From Actinophytocola xinjiangensis (GTDB lineage: Bacteria; Actinomycetota; Actinomycetes; Mycobacteriales; Pseudonocardiaceae), in NCBI RefSeq assembly GCF_001921215.1, contig NZ_MSIF01000024.1, forward strand, positions 84,692 through 148,691: 64,000 nt of DNA. The letters are read 5' to 3'. The notes beneath the pieces were generated by a model. The model was not told the DNA's origin. It saw only the letters and a list, made by a program, of their open reading frames with translations, and ran no database searches. The position numbers were made by a program, and so were the translations under genes. This document shows, one piece after another, positions 9,056 to 16,854 of this stretch (position 1 is the first letter of the stretch; every line of letters begins with the position of its first letter).

Positions 9056-10171
9056 GTGAGACGCATCGGAGTGGTCGCGGTCGGGGTCGCGCTGGCGCTG
9101 GGACTGGCCGCGTCGCCAGCGGGCGCCACCGGCGGGGCGGGCGGGTGGCAGTCGCCGAGGTGTTCGGTGGTCGAAGGCGACGGATCGGTCAGCTTCACCA
9201 GCGACGAGGGCGCCACCATCACGCCGACCTCGATGCCCCAGCAGCGCCTGCAGTACCTGTACGGCGTGGTGCCCGCCGGGCGTAACACGCTGCTGGCCGT
9301 CGACCACCGGGGCACCGTGCAGACCTCGACCGACGCCGGCTGCTCGTGGGCGCCGACCGCCTCGGTGAGCGGGCTGGACGTGCCCCGGCTGACCGCGGCC
9401 GCCGACGGGTCGGCCTACGTGTGGGACCAGAACGGGCTGGCGCTGCACCGGGTGCGGGGCAAGACGGTCACCGCGCTGCCGCCGGTCGCCACCGGCACCA
9501 GCACCGGGGTCGCGGCGCTCGCGGTCGACCGGTACGTCCCCCGGCACGTCCGCGTCGTGCTCGGCGACGGCACGGTCCGCGACTCCTACGACTCCGGCGC
9601 CACCTTCCGCACCACCGGCCGGGCGCCGGCCGCCGACCTGTTCGTCTACAGCGCGGCGATCGACCAGACCAACCTCAACCACATCGTGGTCGGCACGATG
9701 AGCCAGGGCGTCTACACGACCTGGCTCGGCGGCTGGGTCTGGTCCCACGCGACGCTGGGCCAGCCGGGCGACCGGATCAACGCGTTCTCGGTGGCCGTGT
9801 CGCCGGCGAACCCGTTCGTGGTGTGGGCGCAGGGCATCAACCAGACCGAGAACGACGCGCACGTACCGTCCGAGGGCCGGCACGTCTACCGGTCCACCGA
9901 CGGCGGTCACACGTTCCGGGTCGCGGTGGACCACAAGCCGGGCGAGGTCACCCTGGTCAACGGGGCGCTGCTGGCGCCGCACCCGACCAACCCGGCCCTG
10001 CTGTACTTCGTGTTCGGCACGTCCTACGCCAACTACGGCACCGACCTGTTCCGCTACGACGCGCGCCGCGACGCGCTGTCGGTGCGGCACAACGACCACC
10101 ACGGGATCAAGTCGATCGCCTTCAACCCGCGTGACCCGTCGGTCATGTACCTCGGCTTCGCCGCCGAGTAG
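9056..10171 (+). CDS. Secreted beta-propeller (BNR/sialidase-fold-like) protein
   Basis: About 371 residues from GTG 9056, preceded by AGGAGGAGG seven bases upstream. A Sec signal peptide ends at SPAGATG. The mature protein carries repeated BNR-type units (TSTDAGCSW, DSYDSGATF, RSTDGGHTF), as in photosystem-assembly/Vps10/sialidase propellers. No catalytic sialidase residues are evident, so it is better called a propeller of unknown function. It is transcribed away from the TrmB/LuxR regulator and converges on the SGNH hydrolase. Confidence 0.78.
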   Translation: MRRIGVVAVGVALALGLAASPAGATGGAGGWQSPRCSVVEGDGSVSFTSDEGATITPTSMPQQRLQYLYGVVPAGRNTLLAVDHRGTVQTSTDAGCSWAPTASVSGLDVPRLTAAADGSAYVWDQNGLALHRVRGKTVTALPPVATGTSTGVAALAVDRYVPRHVRVVLGDGTVRDSYDSGATFRTTGRAPAADLFVYSAAIDQTNLNHIVVGTMSQGVYTTWLGGWVWSHATLGQPGDRINAFSVAVSPANPFVVWAQGINQTENDAHVPSEGRHVYRSTDGGHTFRVAVDHKPGEVTLVNGALLAPHPTNPALLYFVFGTSYANYGTDLFRYDARRDALSVRHNDHHGIKSIAFNPRDPSVMYLGFAAE

Positions 10172-10182
10172 GGCCGAGCAGG

Positions 10183-10944
10183 TCAGGCGAGGACGTCGAC
10201 GGGCACCCAGCCGGAGTGCTTGCCGCCGCGGTCGTCACCGGAGGACCGGCCGCGCACCCGGCGGTTGAGCCAGGGCAGCACGTGCTCGCGGTAGTAGCGG
10301 GCCTCGGCCAGCACCCCGTGCCCGCCGGGCGGCGCCGGTGCGACGGCGTGCGCGGTCACCGGGTGGCCGAGGGCGGCAAGCACCCGGGACGCCACCCGGC
10401 GGTGCCCGTCGGAGTTGAGGTGCAGGCGATCCGCGGACCAGTACCCCGGTCCGCGGATCTCCTGGTCGTTGAACATGTCGACGAACAGCACGTCGTGCCG
10501 GGCGACGAGCGTGGCGACGGCGGCGGTCAGCGCGCTGCCCCGCCGGTGGATCATGCGGCCCAGCGGCAGCCGCGCCGACGGGTCGGCCCCGCTCAGCAGC
10601 ACCAGCCGAACCCCGGCGTCGGCACAGCGCCGGATGACGTGCTCGGTGAGCCGCACCAGCCTGGCCAGGTCGACGCCCGGTCGCATCATGTCGTTGCCGC
10701 CGCCGTTGAACGACAGCAGGGACGGCGCCGGGGACAGCGCGAGCGCCGCCTCCAGCTGGGTGGTCGCGATGGGCTCCAGCAGCCGGCCGCGTACCGCGAG
10801 GTTGGCGTAGGACACGGTCTGCCCGGTCGCCCGCGCCAGCCCGTCCGCCACGAGGTCGGCCCACCCTCGTGACACTCCGTCGCCGCTCTCGTCACCGACA
10901 CCTTCGGTGAAGCTGTCGCCGATCGCCACGTACCGCACGTCCAC
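10183..10944 (-). CDS. SGNH/GDSL-family hydrolase
   Basis: A 253-residue cytoplasmic SGNH hydrolase from a GTG start. Block I is AIGDSFTEG (nucleophile Ser), the Gly block is in the RG segment, block III is FNGGGNDMM (oxyanion Asn), and block V is DRLHLNSDGH (catalytic Asp and His). No signal peptide is present. The family cleaves ester bonds of lipids, acetylated sugars or acyl-CoA; the substrate is not predictable. The C-terminal ~40 residues are basic (RRVRGRSSGDDRGGKH). Confidence 0.85.
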   Translation of the reverse strand: MDVRYVAIGDSFTEGVGDESGDGVSRGWADLVADGLARATGQTVSYANLAVRGRLLEPIATTQLEAALALSPAPSLLSFNGGGNDMMRPGVDLARLVRLTEHVIRRCADAGVRLVLLSGADPSARLPLGRMIHRRGSALTAAVATLVARHDVLFVDMFNDQEIRGPGYWSADRLHLNSDGHRRVASRVLAALGHPVTAHAVAPAPPGGHGVLAEARYYREHVLPWLNRRVRGRSSGDDRGGKHSGWVPVDVLA

Positions 10945-11029
10945 CCCTGTCGCTCGCCCGGAACCGCCCGTCCGACGGTACGCCGCGACCCCGACGAGGA
11001 TCGGCGCCCGGGCGCCGATGTGGCCGTGA

Positions 11030-12600
11030 TTACCTCAGCCAGCCGTGTTCCCGGCTGCCCAGGTGGAACGGGACGTCGACCACCACGACACCGGGCACCC
11101 GCAGCAGGTGGGCCTTGAGGCGCAGGGCCGTCTGGTTGTGCAGCAGGTTCTCCCACCAGTGCGCGACGACGTACTCGGGGACGAACACCACGACGACCCC
11201 GCGCGGTTGCGCGGGCCGCTCCCGCAGGTAACGCACCAGCGGCGGCCCGACCGTGCGGTACGGCGCGTCGACGATCCGCAGCGCACAGTCCGCCAGCCCC
11301 AGGCGTTCCCAGCGGGTGCGCAGCGCGGTGGTCTCCTCCTGGCTGGCGGACGCGGTCACCGCCTCCAGGCTGTCCGGGTTGAACGAGCGGGCCAGGGCCA
11401 GCGCGTGCAGCACCGGCTGGTTGACCCCGGCGACCAGCACGACGGCGTGCACGTGCGCGGGTCGGGCCGGCCGGCCGGTGGCGGCGAGCTCGGCGTCGAA
11501 CCGGTCGTAGTGGTGCCGCACGCCGCCCATCGCCAGGTAGGTCAGCGCCATCGCCACGATCGCCAGCCACGCGCCCTCGGTGACCTTGGTGGCGAACACG
11601 ACCGCCAGCACCACCGAGGTCAGCACGGCACCGGTGAGGTTGATCGCCCGCGAGCGGCGCGGGCCGGCGCGGGCGCCGTCGTCCGGGTCGAGGGCGGTCA
11701 GGGCCCGCGACCAGTGCCGGACCATGCCGGCCTGGGACAGCGTGAAGCTGGTGAACACGCCGATGATGTACAGGTGCGGCAGGCTCTCCAGGTTCGCGTC
11801 GCCGCGGCGTTGCGGGTCCTCGGCGGCCGGAACGCCGGAACCCCGTTGCTGATCGCCTCCACCCCGGTCAGCGCGGTGCACCCGGACGCGAACGCCCGCA
11901 GCACGAGCACCGCGCCGAGCAGGCCGGCGACCGAGGTCGTCTGCTCGACGGGCAGGCTCGCCGACTCGGCGTCGGGCAGGTCGGCGAACACCGCCCGCCC
12001 GCCGGCCACCAGGAACAGCAGGTAGGTCAGCGCGATGAACAGGTAGGTCGGCACCGCGAACGCGCGCCCGGACTCGCGCAGCCCGCGCAGGTTGACCAGC
12101 GCCAGCAGCACGATCACCACCGCCGAGATCACCGCCGCGTGTGGGATGAGCGAGCGGAACGCCGAGGTCACGGCCACCACGCCGGAGGTGACCGACACCG
12201 CGACGGTCATCACGTAGTCGACCAGCAGCGCGCTGGCCGCCACCAGCGCCGGCCGGCGCCCGAGGTTGTCCCGGCTCACCACGTAGGCGCCGCCGCCGTT
12301 GGGGTAGGCGGCGATGGTCTGCCGGTAGGAGGCGACCAGCACGACGAGCAGCACCGCCACCCCGCCGGCCACCGGCAGCGCCAGCGACAGGAACGCGGCC
12401 CCGCCCAGCGCCAGCACCAGCACGATCTGCTCGGTCGCGTAGGCCACCGACGAGATCGGGTCGGAGCTGAACACCGGCAGCGCCAGCCACTTCGGCAGCG
12501 CCGTCTGCCCGAGCCGCGCGTTCGTCAGCGGACGCCCGACGAGCTGACGCTTCAGCCAGGTCACGGCGATCACGCTAACGTCGGGCCGGTCACCGGGCAT
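11030..12600 (-). pseudogene. APC-family amino-acid permease with internal deletion and frameshift
   Basis: The N-terminal frame (ATG 12600 or GTG 12573) encodes LPVFSSDPISSVAYATEQI and about seven helices up to GCTALTGVEAISNGVPAFRPPRTRNAA, a hallmark of large actinobacterial APC permeases. At about 11815-11830 this frame is lost, and another frame resumes with LESLPHLYIIGVFTSFTLSQAGMVRHW and the soluble C-terminal domain. Intact relatives have roughly 140 more residues between these two blocks, covering several helices including the NTAFNGFP region. This is therefore a deletion of about 0.4 kb that is not a multiple of three. A functional transporter is very unlikely unless the assembly collapsed here. 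Confidence 0.8.
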
Positions 12601-12729
12601 CCGGTGGCGAACCGGGGTCGCGTCGAGGGGACGGCGACGCTGACCGTGCCGCCGGTGCCCTGCTGACGTTGACGCTGTGTCACCGACCGGGGTGGCCACG
12701 CCCGGCACCGTGCGGCCTCGCTGGGGTGC

Positions 12730-13332
12730 CTAGCCGGTCGCGCCGGCAATGCGCAGGGCCAGGTCGCCGTAGTGCCAGACGATCTGGTCCTCGCTCAGCT
12801 CGCCGTCCTCGCGGTACCAGTTGGCCACGCCCATCCCGAGGTCGAGGATCGCGTAGGAGGCCAGGCGGATCGACGGCACGTGGAACCGGTCCTGCTCGGT
12901 GCCCCGGGTGATCAGCTGGCGGAAGCCGTTCTCGTAGCTGGCGCGGCGGCGCAGCACGGCCCGGCGGTGCCCTTCGGTGAGGCCGCGGATCTCCCGGTTG
13001 CCGACGAAGGCCTCCAGGCGGTGCCGGGCGTGGTAGCGGACGTGGGCCTCGGTGGCCCGGCGCAGGGCGACGGTCACGTCGTCGACGCCGAGCAGCGCGA
13101 CCCGGTGGGCGTCGAGCAGCGCGTCCATCGTGCCGACCATGATCCGCGCCAGGATGTCCTGTTTGGACGCCACGTGCTTGTACAGGCTCGGGCCGCGCAT
13201 GCCGACGGCCGCGCCGATGTCGGCCATCGTGGTGGCCTCGTAGCCGTGCCTGGCGAACAGTTCCAGGGCGGCGGCACGGATCGACGCGGACCGCGTACCG
13301 TCCTGCCCGACACTGCGAACCACACCCGGCAT
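12730..13332 (-). CDS. TetR-family regulator
   Basis: About 200 residues from ATG 13332; a GTG at 13383 would add 17 residues. The N-terminal helix-turn-helix is clear: IRAAALELFARHGYEATTMADIGAAVGMRGPSLYKHVASKQ. The C-terminal ligand domain has the TetR_C/KstR-like tail. It is divergent from an acyl-CoA dehydrogenase gene, with a palindrome in the gap. The simplest reading is control of that gene by an acyl-CoA or related ligand, as for KstR/FadR-type TetR proteins. Confidence 0.87.
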   Translation of the reverse strand: MPGVVRSVGQDGTRSASIRAAALELFARHGYEATTMADIGAAVGMRGPSLYKHVASKQDILARIMVGTMDALLDAHRVALLGVDDVTVALRRATEAHVRYHARHRLEAFVGNREIRGLTEGHRRAVLRRRASYENGFRQLITRGTEQDRFHVPSIRLASYAILDLGMGVANWYREDGELSEDQIVWHYGDLALRIAGATG

Positions 13333-13397
13333 GCTATCAGCCGGTAGCGGCGGGAATTCCTTGGCAACACGGTGTTCCAGCACTAGAGTCCGCCTGA

Positions 13398-13413
13398 GCT
13401 AATGACTGTTAGC
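13398..13413. promoter_or_regulatory. Putative TetR operator
   Basis: An inverted repeat GCTAA-N6-TTAGC lies between the TetR gene and the acyl-CoA dehydrogenase gene, 13 bases before the GTG start of the latter. Placement and symmetry fit a repressor site shared by the divergent pair. Confidence 0.6.
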
Positions 13414-13425
13414 CAAGGAGGAGCC

Positions 13426-14646
13426 GTGCCCGTCCAGTTCGACCCCGCGCCGGCCGTCGTCGACCTCGTGCGACGCACCGAGGCCCTGGTCGCCGACGTC
13501 GCGCTGCCCGCCGAGACCGCCCACCGGGGGTCCGCGCACGACGCGCCGGAAGAACTGCGACGCACGCTGCAGGAGGCGGCCCGCCGCGCCGGGGTGTTCG
13601 CCCCGCACGCCGACACCCGCTTCGGCGGGCTCGGCCTGGACCTGCGCGACCGCGCCCCGGTCTTCGAGGCCGCCGGCTACTCGCTGTTCGGCCCGCTCGC
13701 CCTCAACTGCGCGGCCCCCGACGAGGGGAACATGCACCTGCTGGAACGGGTCGCCTCCGACGCGCAGCAGCAGCGCTACCTGCGGCCGCTGGTCAGCGGC
13801 GAGACCCGCTCGTGCTTCGCCATGACCGAGCCGGCACCGGGCGCTGGCTCGGACCCCCGGGCGCTGACCACCACCGCGCGCCGCACCTCCGCCGGCTGGC
13901 TGCTCAACGGCCACAAGTGGTTCATCACCGGGGCGCGCGGGGCCGCGTTCGCCATCGTCATGGCCCGCACCAGCGGCGAGCCAGGCTCCCCGGGCGGCGC
14001 GACGATGTTCCTGGTGGACACCGACACCCCCGGCCTGCGGCACGTGCGCGACCTCGACTGCCTCGACGAGAGCATGTTCGGCGGCCACGCGGAGCTGCTG
14101 CTGACCGACGTCGAGGTCGGCGAGGACGCGGTCCTCGGCGAGGTCGACCGGGGCTTCGAACACGCCCAGGTCCGCCTGGGCCCGGCGCGCCTGACCCACT
14201 GCATGCGCTGGCTGGGGACCGCCCGGCGCGCCGCCGACGTCGCCGCCGACCGGGCGCTGACCAGGCAGGCGTTCGGTGCTCGGCTCGGCGACCTCGGCAT
14301 GGTCCAACAGCACCTGGCCGACAACGAGATCGACATCGAGGCCAGTCGCGCGCTGGTCCTGCGCGCCTGCTGGGACCTCGACACCGGCGCGCCGGCCGCC
14401 CAGATCACCTCGATCACCAAGACCTTCGTGGCCGAGGCCGTGAACCGGGTGGTCGACCGCTCGTTGCAGGTGTGCGGCGCCCTCGGCATCTCCGGTGACG
14501 CACCGCTGGCCCGCCTGTACCGCGAGGTCCGCCCGTTCCGCATCTACGACGGCCCGTCGGAGACCCACCGCTGGGCGATCGCCCGGCGGGTGCTGCGCGC
14601 GGCCGAGCGCCGGGAGGGCACACGGGCAGACGGTGTGCATCCGTGA
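13426..14646 (+). CDS. Acyl-CoA dehydrogenase
   Basis: A 406-residue FAD-dependent acyl-CoA dehydrogenase. The GTG start at 13426 is supported by AAGGAGGAG just upstream. Signatures include CFAMTEPAPGAGSDP (flavin-binding segment), NGHKWFITGARGA, the C-terminal VCGALGISGDAPLARLYREVRPFRIYDGPSETHRWAIAR helix-loop, and length typical of the family. It would oxidise an acyl-CoA to the enoyl-CoA and pass electrons to ETF. It is probably controlled by the divergent TetR protein. The chain-length preference is unknown. Confidence 0.9.
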   Translation: MPVQFDPAPAVVDLVRRTEALVADVALPAETAHRGSAHDAPEELRRTLQEAARRAGVFAPHADTRFGGLGLDLRDRAPVFEAAGYSLFGPLALNCAAPDEGNMHLLERVASDAQQQRYLRPLVSGETRSCFAMTEPAPGAGSDPRALTTTARRTSAGWLLNGHKWFITGARGAAFAIVMARTSGEPGSPGGATMFLVDTDTPGLRHVRDLDCLDESMFGGHAELLLTDVEVGEDAVLGEVDRGFEHAQVRLGPARLTHCMRWLGTARRAADVAADRALTRQAFGARLGDLGMVQQHLADNEIDIEASRALVLRACWDLDTGAPAAQITSITKTFVAEAVNRVVDRSLQVCGALGISGDAPLARLYREVRPFRIYDGPSETHRWAIARRVLRAAERREGTRADGVHP

Positions 14647-14700
14647 ACGCCGGGAACGTTCCCCGGTCACGACCGGCGTCCGACGTGGTCTGATACGCCG

Positions 14701-15654
14701 GTGTACCGCCGTGCTCTCGCTGCCCTGATGGTTCTGTTCGCCGTGGTCGGATGTGGTTCCGAGCCGCCGGTGCGCCCGCCGGCCGGGGAGTCGAGAGACG
14801 TGCGCCCGGTCGGGGTGCAGGACCCGGCGGAGTTGCCCGCCGCCGGGACCAAGGCCCCGGCGTGCGGCGACCCGAGGGCCAGTCTGAGCCCGGACGCGAC
14901 GATCGCACCCGGTTCGGCGACCGACCGGATCGTCCAGCGTGGCTACCTGATCGCCGGGGTCAACCAGAACGCCTACCGCGTCGGTTCCCCCGAAGCCAGG
15001 ACCAGGAAGCTCGTCGGCTTCGAGATCGACATCGTCCGCGAGATCGCCCGGTCACTGTTCGGTGACCCGGAGCGCGTGCGGTTCGCGGCCATCGACGCCG
15101 CCAAGCGCGAGGACGCGGTCAACAACGGCGAGGTCGACCTGGTCGTCCGCTCGATGACCATCACCTGCGCGGCGCGGGAGAAGGTGGCGTTCTCCACCGA
15201 GTACTTCACCGCCGCCCAGCGCCTGCTGGTCCCGGTCTCCTCCGACGTGACCGAGATCGACGACCTGGGCTCGGCGCGCGTCTGCTCGGCCAAGGGCAGC
15301 ACGTCGCTGACCAACCTGAGCCACCTCAACCCCGAGGTCGTCCCGGTCTCGGTCGCCGACGTCGTCGACTGCCTGGTCCTGCTCCGCGAACACCAGGTCG
15401 ACGCGGTGTCCACATCGGACATCCTGCTGGTGGCCCTGGCCGCCCAGGACCCGTCGACCAAGGTCGTCGGCCGGGACCTGGCGATCCAGCCCTACGGCGT
15501 GGCCATCGCGAAGAACTCCCCGGACCTGGTCCGCTACGTCAACGCCGTCCTGGACGGCTACCGCACCAGCGGCGACTGGGCGGACTCCTACCGCACGTGG
15601 CTCACCCCCTATCTCGGCGCCGCCCCACCGCCACCGGCCCCGCGGTACCGGTAA
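14701..15654 (+). CDS. Extracellular solute-binding lipoprotein (amino-acid ABC type)
   Basis: A 317-residue protein starting at GTG. It has a lipoprotein signal with lipobox VVGC (Cys18) and a family 3 solute-binding fold: LIAGVNQNAYRVG, KLVGFEIDIVREIARSLFG, EVDLVVRSMTITCAAREKVAFSTEYF and AKGSTSLTNL. The family binds polar amino acids such as glutamate at the outer face of the membrane. No permease or ATPase gene is nearby, so it either partners a transporter encoded elsewhere or acts as a sensor, as for GlnX/GlnH-type orphan binding proteins. Confidence 0.85.
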   Translation: MYRRALAALMVLFAVVGCGSEPPVRPPAGESRDVRPVGVQDPAELPAAGTKAPACGDPRASLSPDATIAPGSATDRIVQRGYLIAGVNQNAYRVGSPEARTRKLVGFEIDIVREIARSLFGDPERVRFAAIDAAKREDAVNNGEVDLVVRSMTITCAAREKVAFSTEYFTAAQRLLVPVSSDVTEIDDLGSARVCSAKGSTSLTNLSHLNPEVVPVSVADVVDCLVLLREHQVDAVSTSDILLVALAAQDPSTKVVGRDLAIQPYGVAIAKNSPDLVRYVNAVLDGYRTSGDWADSYRTWLTPYLGAAPPPPAPRYR

Positions 15655-15658
15655 CCAC

Positions 15659-16597
15659 TCACCGCGTCGTCGTGGTGACCGTGTTGTAGGGCGAGTGCGG
15701 TGGGATGACCGGGGGGTCCGGCTGGACGAGCACAACCACGAGGATCGCGGCCGTGGCGACCCCGGCGGCCACGGCGGTGGCGATCAACCGTCGAGGCCAC
15801 CAGCGGTGGACTGCCATGTCGCTCTGTGCGACGGACTCCAGCCGGTCGTACGGCAACATGGCCGGCATCCACATCCGCGTGTTCGGTGAGGGCATCAAGT
15901 AGATGTAGTTGTTGGCCTCGGCCAGTTGGACGGCCAGCGACCGGCAGCGCGCGCAGGTGCGGAGATGGTCGTCGATCGTTCTGCGCTCCCGGTCGCCGAC
16001 CCCGGATCTCGTCCAGGCGCCGAGTCGCCCGGCGACGGTCTGACAGGTGCCGGCGGTGTCGGCGAGGTGGGCCTGGAGGTAGGCCTGGCGTAGTCCCTCC
16101 CGCGCGCGGTAGGCCAGTGAGGTGACGGCGTTGGCGTTGAGGCCGAGCAGCGGTGCCGCCTCCGCCGGGGACAGACGATCGACCTCGGTGTGCCAGAGCA
16201 CGGCCTGCCACCGCTCGGGCAGCGTGGTGAACGCCCGCGAGGCCAGCATGCGTTCCAGTTCGGTGAACGCCGATGCGTCGACCGGCTCCACGTGACCGGT
16301 GTCGATCTCGCCGGTCGGTCGGACCCGCTGGTCGAGACGGGTCGTCGCGTAGGCGGCGTTCCGCAGGACGGTCAGCAGGTACGCGCGGAACGCGAGGTCC
16401 GGGCCGCGGCCGGCGCGCAGCGCGTCGAGCACGCTGGCGAACGACTCCGACACCAGGTCGTCGGCGTCGGCGGGGGAGCGGGCCAGCCGGCGGGCGGCGG
16501 TGTAGGCCGCGTCGACGTGCCGTTCGTAGAGCACGCCGTAGGCGGAGAGCCGACCGACGCGCACCTGCTCGATCAGGTCGGCGTCGGTGGTGCTCAC
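15659..16597 (-). CDS. ECF-type sigma factor with C-terminal zinc-finger and TM tail
   Basis: A 312-residue protein from GTG 16597. Sigma region 2 spans about 5-90 (DADDLVSESFASVL), and region 4 spans about 115-175 (LPERWQAVLWHTEVDRLSPAEAAPLLGLNANAVTSLAYRARE). A ZAS-like zinc motif, His211-x3-Cys215-x2-Cys218, follows, and one transmembrane helix (271-291) leads to a short Thr-rich tail. ECF groups with a fused zinc anti-sigma-like domain and membrane anchor are known in actinobacteria, suggesting self-contained control at the membrane. The small upstream gene overlaps the start by GTGA, so the two are translationally coupled. Confidence 0.85.
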   Translation of the reverse strand: MSTTDADLIEQVRVGRLSAYGVLYERHVDAAYTAARRLARSPADADDLVSESFASVLDALRAGRGPDLAFRAYLLTVLRNAAYATTRLDQRVRPTGEIDTGHVEPVDASAFTELERMLASRAFTTLPERWQAVLWHTEVDRLSPAEAAPLLGLNANAVTSLAYRAREGLRQAYLQAHLADTAGTCQTVAGRLGAWTRSGVGDRERRTIDDHLRTCARCRSLAVQLAEANNYIYLMPSPNTRMWMPAMLPYDRLESVAQSDMAVHRWWPRRLIATAVAAGVATAAILVVVLVQPDPPVIPPHSPYNTVTTTTR

Positions 16598-16797
16598 GCC
16601 CGCCCCCGGCGCAGGGCGGGGACGAGCGCGGCGAGTGGCAGGAGCCCCCAGACCAGGGAGGCTCCCGCCACGAGCAGCACGGTGCCGACCGCGCCGGCCG
16701 TGGCGAGCAGCAGCGTCGCGGTGCGCCACGTCCGCGCGTCACAGCCGACGATCGAGTCGAGCAGATCGATCAGGGTTCGGGGATTGTCGTCGTTCAC
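16594..16797 (-). CDS. Small membrane protein upstream of sigma factor
   Basis: A 67-residue protein from GTG 16797 with two hydrophobic segments (TATLLLATAGAVGTVLLVAGA and LVWGLLPLAALVPAL). Its stop codon overlaps the sigma-factor start by four bases. No family was recognised. The coupling suggests a partner of the membrane-tethered sigma factor. Confidence 0.6.
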   Translation of the reverse strand: MNDDNPRTLIDLLDSIVGCDARTWRTATLLLATAGAVGTVLLVAGASLVWGLLPLAALVPALRRGRA

Positions 16798-16854
16798 GAT
16801 GGAAGAGAGCCTGCCGGAGCCGGCCTGTCACGCGACAATCGTCACCCGATCGGG

